NCBI GenBank assembly: GCA_964247055.1
Contig: OZ176054.1
Coordinates: 8,866,001-8,930,000, forward strand
DNA from: Paragordius varius
Lineage: Eukaryota > Nematomorpha
Direction: 5' to 3'
Length of the DNA stretch: 64,000 nucleotides
Position 1 is the first letter of the stretch, and each line of letters opens with the position of its first letter. A program made the translations under genes and the position numbers. The notes beneath the pieces were generated by a model. That model made no database searches, had not been told where the DNA came from, and saw only the letters and a list, made by a program, of their open reading frames with translations. Positions 1 through 12,185 of the stretch are shown piece by piece.

Positions 1-356
1 ATCAAAAACATATTATTCATAAAGTGCATATGTTAATTATTTTGAAAATTTGTTGAAGCGTAAAACTTTTAAAGGCATGTTTGAAACAGTTACAAACGCT
101 TTTAGATATTATAAAAACAGTTCTAAATAATCGATGATGCTGAACATTTTTATTACCTCAAAATTTTTTGAGATATTTGTTTGGACTCAAATCCATGATA
201 AAAATAAAATGTTTTTTAAAAATATTCAGAAAAAATTGAATGCTAAATTTAATTTTAAAGTTCTGCATCATCGAATAATATAAAAAAAGTATTAATATAA
301 TAATTCAAAATTAAACCGTTCCCACTGTCAGTGTCCGCAAAAAATAACTTGCTGAA

Positions 357-392
<36 letters not shown>

Positions 393-2239
393 TGATAGAA
401 AAATGTATCAAGATTAGCAAGAGGCCTTACGAGTGATACAAGAAATTTATTTGCACTATTGGTAAGTGCTACATATCTGAAAATGGCAAATTTTGCGCAC
501 ATCTTTTTAGATAAAATTTTTTTGATGCCAACTAAATGCTTCATTCCTAAAAATATTACTAAAATATTACATAAACTATAGGTTTTTAATTCTTAGATAT
601 GGTATCCGAAAGTCCCAAATTTTTTCGCTCTTTTGAAATGGGCTATTTCTCTTAAAATAAACGGAAAAATTCCGAAATTGCGGGATAAAATTTTTAATAT
701 ATGCTTAATATCTGGGGACGGCAATGTAAAGTATTTATTGTATATCACAAAATATTGTATATCACAAAAACAACAACGCGTTATATCATGATCTCTATAT
801 ATATATATCTAAGATAATTAGGTTTAATGTATTCACATATATCAAGGTGATATGTTTGCTTATATACAATTATCTCAAAGTATAATAATAATCACAAGTG
901 GTGGGGAGGTTATAACAATATAATAATAGTATACAGATAAGTTAATAGGTTAATGTACTGCAAGGTATAATAATAATATTCACAAGTGGTGGGGCGGTTA
1001 TAACAATATAATAATAGTATACAGATAAGTTAATAGGTTAATGTACTGATATATAACGAATGTTGTGTGTTTAACCTCATCGTGTACTAACAGGTCTATT
1101 CAAATTAGCCTCTAACAATGCTAAATTTTTATATCAACTGTCAATCTTTATAAAATATTGGCTACTTTTTTTAAAATTAATTTCTAGCAAAATTTTGTTG
1201 AAGCATACTTCATACTATGAGGTATGATGTATACAATATAAAAGCACTTTTTCTATATAATTAGATGATTAAAAACATTTGTATCACCTCAAAATTTATT
1301 AAAAAATTTGTCTTCAAATTCATGTTAAATATAAATTGTTTTTTTTTACAAAAAATCACCAAAGTCTTAAAGTAAACGAACCTGGGGATAAAAATGTTCA
1401 CCATCATTTTTTGTGTAGAAAAGGTGTTATAATATCTAAACTAATCATCAAGCTCTTTACCAGTTTAAGGGGGGTCATCACAAATTTTAACAAAGATATA
1501 TTCTTCAGCATCTGTTGCGCGAATTTTACCCTTCTTTAGCGATCTATTTTATTGCAATGACAGAAACTATTTCAACAACGAAATAAATTAGTGCACTTTA
1601 AACCCTGCAACCCATTTTTGCAAAATATGCTAAAAAATCTTAATAATTTTCCGGTATATATAAAAGCATATAAATTGTTACCGATCTTATTCAAATTAAG
1701 GTAAATATTATTGAGTGCTTTCTGTAAATACGTCGTCAAAAGATATCGTGTAAAATACATTTCTAGGATTTGTATAGTCATATTCTCATACTTTCCCTTA
1801 TAAAAGATATCACCTTTATTAAGACATAGCAATATTTGAGCGTATGCAACCTGGAAAGGGAGAGTAAAATAGTCTTTACTGAGATATGATATATTGTAAT
1901 TAATTTTTTAATTTTTTTCCTCTATTTACTGCATATATTTTATAACCCATAACATTTATTCATTTAAAAAATGCGCGAAATTACCTTTATATTTATCTTA
2001 TATTTTTTCTATTCATAGTTTTATTTGAAGTATATTACATATTCCATCATAATTCTTATTCCTCAGTTGTAAAGATGCGTATTTTATTTGATTTTATTTA
2101 TTGATATAGTTATAATCTATTTTTTTGGTTCAATTTTTTGGTTTCCTTTTTAGGTTACATTTAAATATTAGTTACTAAATATTTTAATGTTTATTTTTAT
2201 CTATTATTATTATTCTTATGTATAGTATTTTTGTTTTTA
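1..2239. other. Gene-free, repeat-derived A+T-rich stretch
   Basis: I see no exon with protein similarity here. Two related segments, near 130-260 and 1264-1350, share a motif beginning GATGAT and reading into TTATTACCTCAAAATT; a third copy lies near 22118. The segment at about 510-660 (an AAATGCTT block, then CCGAAAGTCCC and GAAATGGGCTA) recurs near 21800-21960 and 31860-32000. These are therefore dispersed repeats, not single-copy DNA. Plain (AT)n runs occur near 356-392 and 795-812. Basis: direct comparison inside the window. Confidence 0.6.
881..1048 (+). repeat. Two-copy tandem repeat of about 80 bp
   Basis: Unit one (881-960) and unit two (966-1048) are nearly identical. Both run through CACAAGTGGTGGGG, a GGTTATAACAATATAATAAT block and GTTAATAGGTTAATGTACTG. 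The second copy carries an extra few bases near its start and one GAGG to GCGG change. The near identity suggests a recent duplication. No coding potential is seen. Confidence 0.85.
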
Positions 2240-2254
2240 TGGGTGGTTTTGTAA

Positions 2255-2850
2255 GGCGTGCAGTCCAGACCTAGCCAGGCGCTGCACGGAGGTAAGGGGC
2301 CAATAGGGATAAGGAATGTTGTAGAGTGTGTTTTGCCAGTATATTGATTCGTTAAGAAGTAAGTTATATGATTTAGTTGAAACTATGAGGGTAAAAAGGT
2401 AAATTTATTGTGCATTCAGAAGACCAGATACCGTGAAAATGGCACTAAGACGTTAGAGGGTAATTATAAAATGTTTTATTCAGGTTCTACGGATGGTTAC
2501 AGTGGGGTCGCCATAATAGTGTGTCCAAGATTTGCCAATCAAGTAATTGAGACGTGCTGACAGTAGAATAAGTGTCGACCTATTGTTAAATAAGAGGGTT
2601 TTTACCATCTTTAGCGTTTATGCCCCCAGATAGGGTTAACTAAACCGGAGAAAGATAAATTTTATGATTTACGCAGAAATGACTTCATTAAAGAAAGACA
2701 GAGAAATCATATTTTGTGGGGATTTCAATGGGCAGGTTGGACAAAATAGGAGAGGTTTTGAACCTTGGCACGGCGGAAAAGGCTACGGGGTTATAAATGA
2801 AGAAGGGACTAGTTAATTAAGATTTGCTCAAACTTATAACTTTGTATTAC
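2255..2850 (+). mobile_element. LINE, 5' part with remnant of APE-type endonuclease
   Basis: Plus-strand frames contain an apurinic-like endonuclease of a non-LTR retrotransposon, including a stretch like LFYSGSTDGYSGVAIIV near 2477-2530, SVYAPQ near 2615-2640 and the catalytic-type motif GDFNGQVG at about 2720-2745. The reading frame shifts several times and contains stops, so the copy is dead. A G+C-rich leader-like segment at 2255-2310 differs from its surroundings. The coding match stops near 2850, where unrelated sequence belonging to a Ty3/gypsy fragment begins. The matching reverse transcriptase resumes near 5341 on the same strand. The missing middle (linker and start of RT) suggests deletion as well as interruption. 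Confidence 0.75.
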
Positions 2851-5340
2851 GTATCGAATATTACGAATCGGTGATGAAAATACAAAACAATAATAATTTA
2901 TTAAGAATTTCATGATATTTATACTTTTTAATTAATGATAATTTTAACATGCATGTGCGTCACAATTGTAAGAAAATGTCTTTTATTCTACGAATATATA
3001 TATAAGAATTCCACGAATAATGACGCACAAACATAAACGCCAAACGCGATTAATATAATAAAATGATGTAAGAAAATATAATGATGCAACGTTGTAGTAT
3101 CCACTACATATCATTCTCTTCCTCCTCTAAAAAACGCTTCGGAGGTTTTCGGACTCGGTCTGGATACCGCCTGGGGGCCTCCCTCTGCTCAACATCCGAT
3201 CTCAGTTGATCGGCATGTTTTCGCATCTCTTTTCCATCTTCATCCTTTACTTCATAGGATAACGGCCCCGTCCTTACTTCCACCGTACCCGGTCGCCATC
3301 CTCTTGCTGTCTCGTTCTTTATAAATATTGACTGATCCGGTGTAAATTCTCTTAAGGGTCTCGGTGGTGTACTTTCTTTAGGCGTTTCTTTATCTTGCAA
3401 CCAATTCAACGGTGTGTTGATGTTTCTCTTCAAAAACAACGATGCGGGGGTCGTCTTAATCTCGTTATGCCATGAATTACGATAGGCTAATAAAACATTA
3501 TTTAAACCTCCTGAATCTTCACGCCAGGCATCATCGTGGAACGGAATCTCGACTTCAACGTATAAATTACTCTTTCTACCAAACCATTTGTCCTTGGGTG
3601 GTAGGGAGCCGACGTCTCATGCTTAATGTTCCAGTTTGTCATCTTATCCCGAAAATTGAACGATTTGAAATAAGTAGCATTATCAGATACTAGCATTCTT
3701 GGAAAACCATAAGAGGAAAACCATTTCTCCAATTGTTTCAAAATCACATCAGATGTAATACTGCTAAGTATCTTCACCTCCACCCATCTTGAGAACGCGT
3801 CAATTAAAACCAACCAATATTTACCACACATGGGACCCGCGATGTCCACATGGAGTCTTTCCATATTCCCACATTGAAGTTCCATTTATATACCGGATTC
3901 TCAGCAACGTTCGCCCTGTTCCTCTGACAACACTGACAGTCGTGTACTAACTTTTCAATGTCCTTATCCATTCCGGGCTAAAACACCACCGACCTGGCTG
4001 TGTTTTTCATAGCAACAATACCCGGATGTCCAACATGAAACCAAGCCAAAATTCGTCTTCGTGCAGCTGTTGGGATAACCAACCGATCACCAACATATAC
4101 GAAACCATCGGCTTGTTTGAGATCATTTCTAACGGGTTTGAATGCGGATAATTCCGGTGTTGACCAATCATTATTTTTAAGTGCCATACGTAGTCGTTTT
4201 AACAGTTTATCCTCCAAACAATCTTTTTTTATTTGCGTTTTATTTAAATTTAAATCCACGAATGCGATTTGTCGGATTTTTTCGGCCACATATTCATCAT
4301 CATTGTCTACGGATGTCTGACATTTTCGGGAAGTCTTGAAAACACATCGGCCATGTTTGTTGATCCCGCAATATATTTCATATCAAAATCATACGCGGCG
4401 GCCTTGTAGATCCATCTTAACAATTTACAGTTTATATCACTTAACTTCCGATTGTTTCCGAATAAATGAACCAACGGCTTATGATCTGACCAGACCTCAC
4501 ATTTCTGTCCATAAATATAATAATGGAATTTTTCTAAACCAAATAACAAAGCCTTGGTTTCCAATTCAATCACAGAATAATTTTTCTCTGCATTCTGGCA
4601 TTTTCTTGATGCGAATGCAATTGGTACCATTCTCTTATTCTCCATTTGCAGAAGTACAGCTCCAAAGCCTTTTGTAGACGCATCCACTTGTATTATTGTT
4701 TTATTATTTATGTTATAAGTGGCAAGTAAAGATTCTCTTGATATTAAGTTTTTTGCTTGCTTGAATTCATTTTAATGTTCTTGTGACCATCTCCATTCCT
4801 TTTTGGATCCTGTTAGTGCATGTAGATTACTAACTTTGATATGTAAACCAGGAATAAAACGTTCATAAAAATTGAGCAATCCCAAAAATGATCTTAACTC
4901 AGTTTTATTCGTGGGTGTTGCACATTTAGCAATGGCGTCGAGCTTATCTTGTACAGGGCGGATTCCCTGTTTTGATAACTCAAACCCCAAAAATTTTATA
5001 TTCTTCTGATACAGTTTTAATTTATCTTTTCTTAGTGTAAACCCGCATTTTTGTAACTTTGCTAAGGTCTCGCTCAGATTTCTATCGTGTTCCTCTTTCG
5101 TTTTACCAACAATCAAAACATCGTCGAGATAAGCCATTGTGCCCCTGCAATCTTTGAGTACCTCATCCATTATTCTCTGGAAAAGCATGGGAGAAACCTT
5201 CAATCCAAATGGTAGGCGATTAAATTGGAAATATCCCATCGGGGTAGTAATAACTAAATATTTTTTACTTTCCACATCCACCGGAATTTGAAGGTATGCG
5301 TCCTTTAAATCAATGGACGAAAACCATGTGGATCCCGCAC
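2851..5340 (-). mobile_element. Ty3/gypsy LTR retroelement fragment (fossil)
   Basis: Reading on the minus strand, the parts in order are: reverse transcriptase core (about 5340-4772, with SSIDLKDAYLQIP, FNRLPFGL and the YLDDVLIVG box), RNase H (4687-4307, starting DASTKGFGAVL), an integrase zinc-binding region (about 4080-3978), the integrase core (about 3885-3502, with HVDIAGPMCGKYW and YHPRTNGLVER) and a basic integrase tail ending at 3104. The stretch 2851-3103 may be the single remaining long terminal repeat; I could not confirm its edges. Gag and protease are absent and no second LTR is present. It is a broken copy with a handful of breaks. It lies in a gap of a LINE, so it is younger than that LINE or was joined to it by later deletion. 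Confidence 0.85.
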
Positions 5341-6700
5341 ATTTAGCGGATATTTTTAATAATGTAGTTACTACAGGTATGATACCAACCGAATGGAAGT
5401 AGAGTTTCACTGTTCCCATTTTCAAGGGTAAAGGAGATATTAATGATTGTAATAATTACAGAGGGATAAGATTGATGTCGCATACAATGAAGTTATTTGA
5501 CAAAGTACTAGAGAAACGAATGAGAAAAATGGTTAGTATAGAGGGTAATCAATTTAGTATTATTCCAGGAAAGTCCACCATCGATCCGATTCACGCAGTA
5601 AGAAGGCTAATCGAGAAACATATAGAAATGAAAAAGGAGTTGCATGGTATTTTAATCGATATTGAAAAGGCGTTTGACACAATACCACGGAGTACAATAT
5701 GGTGGTGTTAAAGACGAAAAAACGTTCCTGAAAGTTACATAAAGATTCTAAAAAGCATGTACGATTCACACCACAAAGTTAAAACACACCAGGGAGTGTC
5801 AGATCCTATTGAAATAAACCAAGGCGTCTATCAGGGGTCAGCAATCAGTCCGTTATTATTTATAATATGCATGGAGGAAATTTCAAAAGAAGTAGGGTAA
5901 CATGGTGGCTGGTATTTTATTTATGCAAACGACCTAATAGTGCTGTCCGACGAGTTGCATAAATTAAAAAATTGGTGGGTAAATGCATTGATGTGCTACG
6001 ATGATACGGTTAGTTAGTAAAGAAAACGGAACTTATAAATTTCGGTGGGAAAAAACGCGAAATGGAATTAGAAGAAGGGTGGGTATTAAAAGGTCAGGAG
6101 GAATGCAAATATTTAGGAGCGATTTTAGCAGCAAATGGTTCTTTAACGCATAATATAAATCTAAGAATTCAATAGTTGGGCAAATAAAAAGAACTCAAAT
6201 GTTATGTGCGATAAAAATATTGACCTAAAAGTCAAGGGTAAGATTTACAGTGCTGCTGTACAGCCAACAATGATGTACAACTCACAGACATGGGCATTAA
6301 GGAAATCAGAAGAGAGGCACTTTGAGGTTACTTAAATGATAAGGCATAGATTGATGTCGGTATAACGAGGAATGACAAGGTGAGGAATGTCTACATAAGA
6401 GGAAGTACGGAAATCAAACCGGTAACGCAAAAGATGATGGTAAATCGTTTAAGATGGTTTGGACATTTAGAAAGAAGAGATAATAACTACATTGGTAAAA
6501 AGATTGATGATTATATTGTGAAAGGTAAGAGGGGAAGAGGGCGCCCCAAAACGCGATGGATAGATACAGTTAAGAGGGACATGGAAAACTGAACCTAAAA
6601 CGTGAGGACGCCATAGACAGGGTCTATGGCGAGACCGCTCGAAAGAGTGATATCATATACTGTAATTATTATTATATTATTACTGCATATATTTTATAAG
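5341..6700 (+). mobile_element. LINE, 3' part: reverse transcriptase and C-terminal tail
   Basis: From 5341 the plus strand encodes non-LTR reverse transcriptase pieces in family order: NNVVTTGMIPTEWK, VPIFKGKGD, NNYRGIRLMS, LIDIEKAFDTIPR, VYQGSAISPLLF, YANDLIVLSD and KYLGAI, then LRWFGHLERR and RGRPKTRW near 6450-6560. The polymerase box reads YAND where an active enzyme has YADD. Frameshifts and stops occur throughout, so this is a dead copy. The tail with a DAIDR motif, followed by a TAATTATTATTA-type end, resembles RTE/CR1-like elements; I cannot fix the clade. It is almost certainly the same copy as the endonuclease remnant at 2255-2850, split by the Ty3/gypsy fragment. Confidence 0.85.
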
Positions 6701-7224
6701 AATAATTATTAGTGAGATTGCGTCACAGCGAAGCGTGACAGGGTCAGTTAGTTATTATATAAAACAAAAAATGTTTCCTCAACATTTTATTATTCTTTGA
6801 AAATAACTTAAATAATTTGAGAGCCGTTGCGATGAGTTATAAACTTTTAAAATAAACATAAAAAAGCCGGTAAAATTACATCTAAATATATTTTTGAATG
6901 GCTTAGTCTCAAGGATTATATTGTCCATAATTTTATTAAGGCGTTAATTTTAAACAGTACTTATAATTATTTGCAAATATTACAAAAATACATTAAATCG
7001 ATGTCGTTAAATTTTTTATTCAATAATTTTAATTTTAGGCTTTTTCACTAATTTTTTGAGTGTTTAATGCGTCCAAAACAATTGTAAAAAAATTTTGGCG
7101 CATAAAATCAAGATGCTATGATGGTACATTATAGCGAGACCTCTATCCTTTGAAAACTTTTAAAAACTAAACAGCATGTTTTAAATGCCACAATTAATTC
7201 TGTAAATAATAATTCATGAGATTT

Positions 7225-9166
7225 TGGGGCAGTTTTAAACCTCAGGGCTTAGATTATTCTAAAAAAAAATTAGCATTGGGACAAATTTAAAAATATGCTT
7301 TCTAAAGCTTTTAGCCACATAATAATTATTGTCAAAAAATCATCATCTCAAACTTTTTAGCTGCCATTTTTTATTTTATTTAACATATTCAAATTGGGGT
7401 ATCTAGTGACCCTAGACTATATTCAAATGATTTTAAAAAACTATTTAAAAAAACGGATGCAATTAAAATTTAAGCTGTCCTACTAATTATATGAATAGGC
7501 TTAAATAACATATAGTTTGAAAAACGCTACATATCAAACTATAGCGCCATTTTTTCCAAAATTTTTGAAAAATATCGTGTTTTGGTGTTGACGCTAAAAT
7601 TAAAGTATTATTATTTAAATCAAATTTAACATTGATAAATAGAAAGAGTAGTTTATTTACATTATTATATTTACACAATGCACAGCACACATATCATGTT
7701 GAGTAAATTTTTCTGTTGAAGTTTTTCCAAAAATAAGTAGTATCAAGTTTTTATTAAGGTTTTTTTAACTTTTGGTACAACTTTGCAATATTTTGAATTC
7801 CATATTTTTATAAATATTTGCTTTTAAACAGTGGACAAAGACCCCATTTCGAATCGGAATCCTGAAACGAATGTGTTGTATCCAAGTTTTAATTATGAAT
7901 ACACCCTGCAAATAAATGTTATAGATAGAAAATGTGAACACTAACTTTGGAAAGCTTTTAAATAGCAATTTACCAACATATTGTTATTTATCAATATTAC
8001 CCTTTAGGGTAGTTATACATCACAACGATTTAAAATTTGAATATCTTAAAAAGTATTTAACTATTAAGCCGAATTTAGGCGCATTATACAAAAAAATTTC
8101 GAAAATTGTAAACTTGTAAAAAAATCATCATCTCATTTTTTTGCGGTCATTTTCTTTCTATAAATTTTATCGAATCGCTATTGCAACAGGCAAATAAACA
8201 TTTAAGATAAAAAATGTAAATAATTAACTTTACTTTTCTGCATTTTGAAAGCAAAAGTTTGATAAATGTTTTTAAATCAGCTGTTTGTTTCAATCGTATT
8301 TTAGAGCTTTTTCAATTTTAGACGGTAGAAGCCACAAAACGTAAAAAATATCAGCATCTTTACCTAACACACACAATGTTTAATAATTTAACTAAAATAA
8401 CTTTTGAAACTGTAGTTAATTTACGAAATGGAATACCGGGATATAAAACTACACCAAAGGTTAACTAGGTCAAAATAGGGAAAACGATGAAGTAATATTA
8501 GCTGTTTGCTTCAATCGTGTTAAATTACCTGTAAGAATAAAAAAAGCAAGCTTCTTTAAATTCAGGAGAAAAGAGTTTGATATTAAATTTGACACTTGGA
8601 TACAACACACTCATTTTAGTCCTTCGATTCAAATTGGGGTAGGTGGATATCCCAGGCCTGTCTAAAATCAAATATTTAAAAAAGTATGGAAGGAACCAAA
8701 ATCATGACAAAATTTTGCACTTATATAACATTAATAAACCGGAATATATAAAATTTAATTCAAAAATACTTGATATTACATATTTTAAGCTAAAACCGAA
8801 AGGTAAAAATTTCGTCAACGTGACATGTGTGAAATGGTAAAATTAAAAAATAATACAAAATAAACCGCTTTTTCTATTTCTATCAATGTTAAAAATTTAT
8901 TAAAAAAATTATCTTTAGTTTTACCCTTAAAATAAGACGATATTTTGTAAAAATTTTGTAAAATAAAGATGGCGTCGAAGTTGTTTGAGATGAAACTTTT
9001 TTTCAAAACAAAATTTTATCAAGCTATTTTGGAATATTTATATAATTTTTATAAGGATAAAAGCATAAATTTAAATTGGGACCATTTTTTTCAATACTTT
9101 TTAAAAATATTAATTTACATTTAATCTAGGGTATTTAGATACCCCAATTTAAAACGAAGTGTTAAA
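7225..9166. repeat. Cluster of dispersed repeats: TTAA-family copies 1 and 2 plus a second family
   Basis: Copy 1 of the TTAA-flanked family (about 7381-7893) starts TAACATATTCAAATTGGGG and ends ATGTGTTGTATCCAAGT. Copy 2 (about 8591-9166) lies in the opposite orientation, from ACACTTGGATACAACACA to ACGAAGTGTTAA. A second family has the core ATCATCATCTCA followed by a GCCATTTTT-type motif. It appears at about 7225-7380 and 8025-8480 and again near 41220-41440 and 63830-64000. Short open frames inside the TTAA copies are repeated in several copies on both strands and I do not regard them as genes. No host exon was found between 6700 and 9330. Confidence 0.7.
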
Positions 9167-9330
9167 CCAAATTTCAAAACATTAATTTTTACTACCTTAC
9201 AAAATGTCATCGGACATAAAAATTAATATTTTGTAAAAAATAATATATCATTTACCCTAATAAAACATTCGTAAAAAAAATATTTTATTCTGCATATTTC
9301 GGCGCATACACAAATTTATCTGCTCTTCAT

Positions 9331-10884
9331 ATGGATCATTCTCATCACTCCCACATGGAGCCTCAAGGTTCTCATTCTCATAGTAATTTTAACAATATTT
9401 CTCAAAATCTTGCAACAAATAATGATCATAGTCAACATTCAATGTCTGGTCATGCGGTATGTATTTATTTTAATAAAATAAAAAATAATATTTTAATTGG
9501 TTTTGTGAATGTTTTTTATATCCAACTTATAATTTTTTAGATGGCATTTCATGGGGGATATAACCAAATTCTATTTTTTAATTCCTGGGAAATTAATTCA
9601 CCTATGAGTATTTAATATGTACTTTTTTATATGTACAGATAATTAAATATGCATAATATTTGGCACTTTGCTTATCATTTTCATCTAATTTTTAGGTTTT
9701 GTAATAAAATTAAATTTTTTTAAGTGTCCTGCAATCATGTGCTATTTGAATCCGCTTAACATCCTTTGCATAATGTATTTAAAGAAATTATAGCTTAAAT
9801 ATCAACCACCAGAATTTCATGTATAGAGAAAATAAAAAAATGATTTAAAGTTGATGTTTTTAAATATATATATATATTCCGTTAGCTATGGTGTACGCAT
9901 GTTTGGGCATATTTATTTTTTCCGTCTTGTACGAGGGTTTCAAAGTCTTTCGTGAATATTTAATCTCCCATCCCCCTTTTGCTCAAGCCAATTTCCCTTG
10001 GGCCAAAAAATTTTATACTGTTAAACACAAGCATGGGTGCTGTGGAAATGGAATTAATCAATCAACTATTAGCTATAAAACTGACTTTATAGATGACGGT
10101 TATTACTCTATTAACACTATATTTTTGTTCGTACGAAAAATATTTCAACAGTGCTATGAAAAAATATGCATTCATTATCTTTTATATTATATTTTGAGTA
10201 ATCTTAACTTAAATTCAACAAATTTTGTATCTTTTTAATTGGGCTCAAACCTACGTAATATAAGGTCTCGGGTGATAACCAATTTGTTTACCTATTATTA
10301 TAGTCTTATTTCAAGATTTAAGCATTAATGAATTGAAAAATTTAATCATCCAATTTAAACTTATTTTTATGATAGGCATCTTTGTTCAACTTGATGTGAG
10401 AATTTATCGTGATTAATTAATAATAAATCTGGTTAATATTAAAACATATAAATAAATTCAATTATATGTGCCATTTTTTAGGGCAAAGCCAACATAGTAA
10501 CACTCAGAGTATAAATGCTTCCAATCTTTTGCCGGCTGCTGATTCTGAGCTTGGCCAACAACTAAATGCAATTCAAACCTTTAAATCATGTGACTGTAAA
10601 AGAAGGTGAGTGAATATATACCCTCTTTTTTCATAAGTATGTTTAAATCTTACAAAAATGTTTTTTTTTGTTCATTTAGGCCATATTTTTCCCTACCCGA
10701 TCACACGTTGCAATCCTTCCTCCACATCATACAAACAACGTGGGGTTTTGTCCTTATGCTTGTTTTTATGACATTTAACGTTTACCTTTGCCTAGCCCTG
10801 GTATTGGGAGCCGGTTTCGGTTATTTTGCTTTTGCCTGGCATCGGAGAATTGCGATAGTTGATGTGACGCAACATTGTAATTAA
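9331..10884 (+). CDS. High-affinity copper transporter, CTR/SLC31 family (copy 1)
   Basis: Predicted five exons: 9331-9456, 9541-9607, 9886-10098, 10482-10605 and 10680-10884. The coding sum is 735 nt, 244 residues. The N-terminal segment is rich in His and Met (MDHSHHSHMEPQG, HSQHSMSGH), as in extracellular copper-collecting domains. The conserved MAFHGGYNQILFFNSW follows, then membrane segment 1 (MVYACLGIFIFSVLYEG) and a loop with HKHGCCGN. Segments 2 and 3 carry the copper-selectivity MLVFM (Met-x3-Met) and the GAGFG helix-packing motif. The C terminus ends HCN, close to the HCH tail of animal CTR1. CTR proteins form trimers that import Cu(I) at the plasma or endosomal membrane. The donor closing exon 3 (G|GTTATT) is the weakest junction. 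A polyadenylation-type AATAAA lies at 10944. The gene converges with the second CTR gene. Confidence 0.86.
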
Positions 10885-11908
10885 AATCTCCAACATAGTC
10901 ATTGTTTTTGTAAAATTAATAATTGGGTTTCTAAAGTGAATGGAATAAACTTTATATATATATGTATATATCTAACGATAGGTATTTTTTAAATATTGTA
11001 TTATAAATCAAAATACTACATTATTACATGTCTTGCATATACATTTTGATCTAATAAATGGGCCTTACTATTGTATTATTTATATTGATAAAATTATGTC
11101 TCCTTTTGTATTCCACACAATGGTATATTTTTTTATCAAGGTTAATATAGTCACGTATATATATATATATATAGATATATATGATATAGTTTTTAATACT
11201 ACATTATATAATTTTTTTTCTTTCATATTAACGATAATTAGTTAAACATATATGTGTGACTTATTACAAAATCAAAAATCATCCTTATTTTTGTTAATTT
11301 ATAGCTTGTGTGTCCATGATTTTATACAATTTTTTATATTCATTACAGACCATTTTTCAACTTTTATGCATATGTACATATATTTCACAATTTTTTTTTT
11401 GAAATGCAAATGACCACAAATTATTTCTTTTGATTGTGTCATTGATTGACCTTTAATACTTATCACTATCTATAGTAATAAAATGATTGAATCATCTTTA
11501 AGTTAACCGGTGTAAAATGGCATTGTAAATTTTATATTTTTATAATGTAAATTAACATTTTTTTAATAAGTTTACATAAATATATACGGAGAATTTTCTT
11601 ATATAAATTATTAAATAAATATATATTGTATTATCCATTTAAGTAACTTTCTTCTAGCTGTCTACTTGAAATTAATTTATAATTTATGCAAGGTAAATAA
11701 TATTTAGTGATAAATGTCTCTAGGGGAGATATATTCATATATTTAATTTGTAAAACTAGGTATAAAAATAGAATGTAATGTGATACCCCCACCCTCAATG
11801 TATGAGGCTTAATTTAAAATTTATAAGAAACTAAATTTGGTAAAAATTTATTTCGTGTTTTTATAGCCTGAAATTGGGGTTAATAAGCCTTTATTATTCA
11901 TGATTATA

Positions 11909-11945
<37 letters not shown>

Positions 11946-12185
11946 TGAAGAGATACAAAAAATATAATATATATGGTCCTCTAACGTGATAAAAATTTGT
12001 TGATGTTGGAACAAAAAAAAATTTGAGATTTGTGCAATTGTATGAGTGATAACCATATATACATATATTAAATAAATAATTATTGGGGCATAGATTTGGA
12101 TGGAAGTATGTTTATTCATCATAAAAATTTTGATATTATATAAAAAAAATCATTTTTTGAAAATAATAAATAAATATCTATCTAT
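10885..12185. other. Spacer between convergent CTR genes
   Basis: No exon seen. It holds the 3' ends of both CTR transcripts: AATAAA at 10944-10949 for the plus gene, and the reverse complement TTTATT at 12111-12116 for the minus gene. There are simple TA runs near 11155-11180 and 11912-11942. The rest is A+T-rich sequence without recognised repeats. Confidence 0.6.

Noticed and set aside
8643-8840. 65-codon open frame starting MDIPGLSKIKYLKKYG, similar to one at 54545-54883
   Set aside because: Both lie inside copies of the TTAA-flanked repeat. Other copies have the same stretch broken, and the opposite strand of copies 2 and 4 also gives similar-looking frames (8815-9006, 52017-52247). Shared ancestry of a non-coding repeat explains the similarity.
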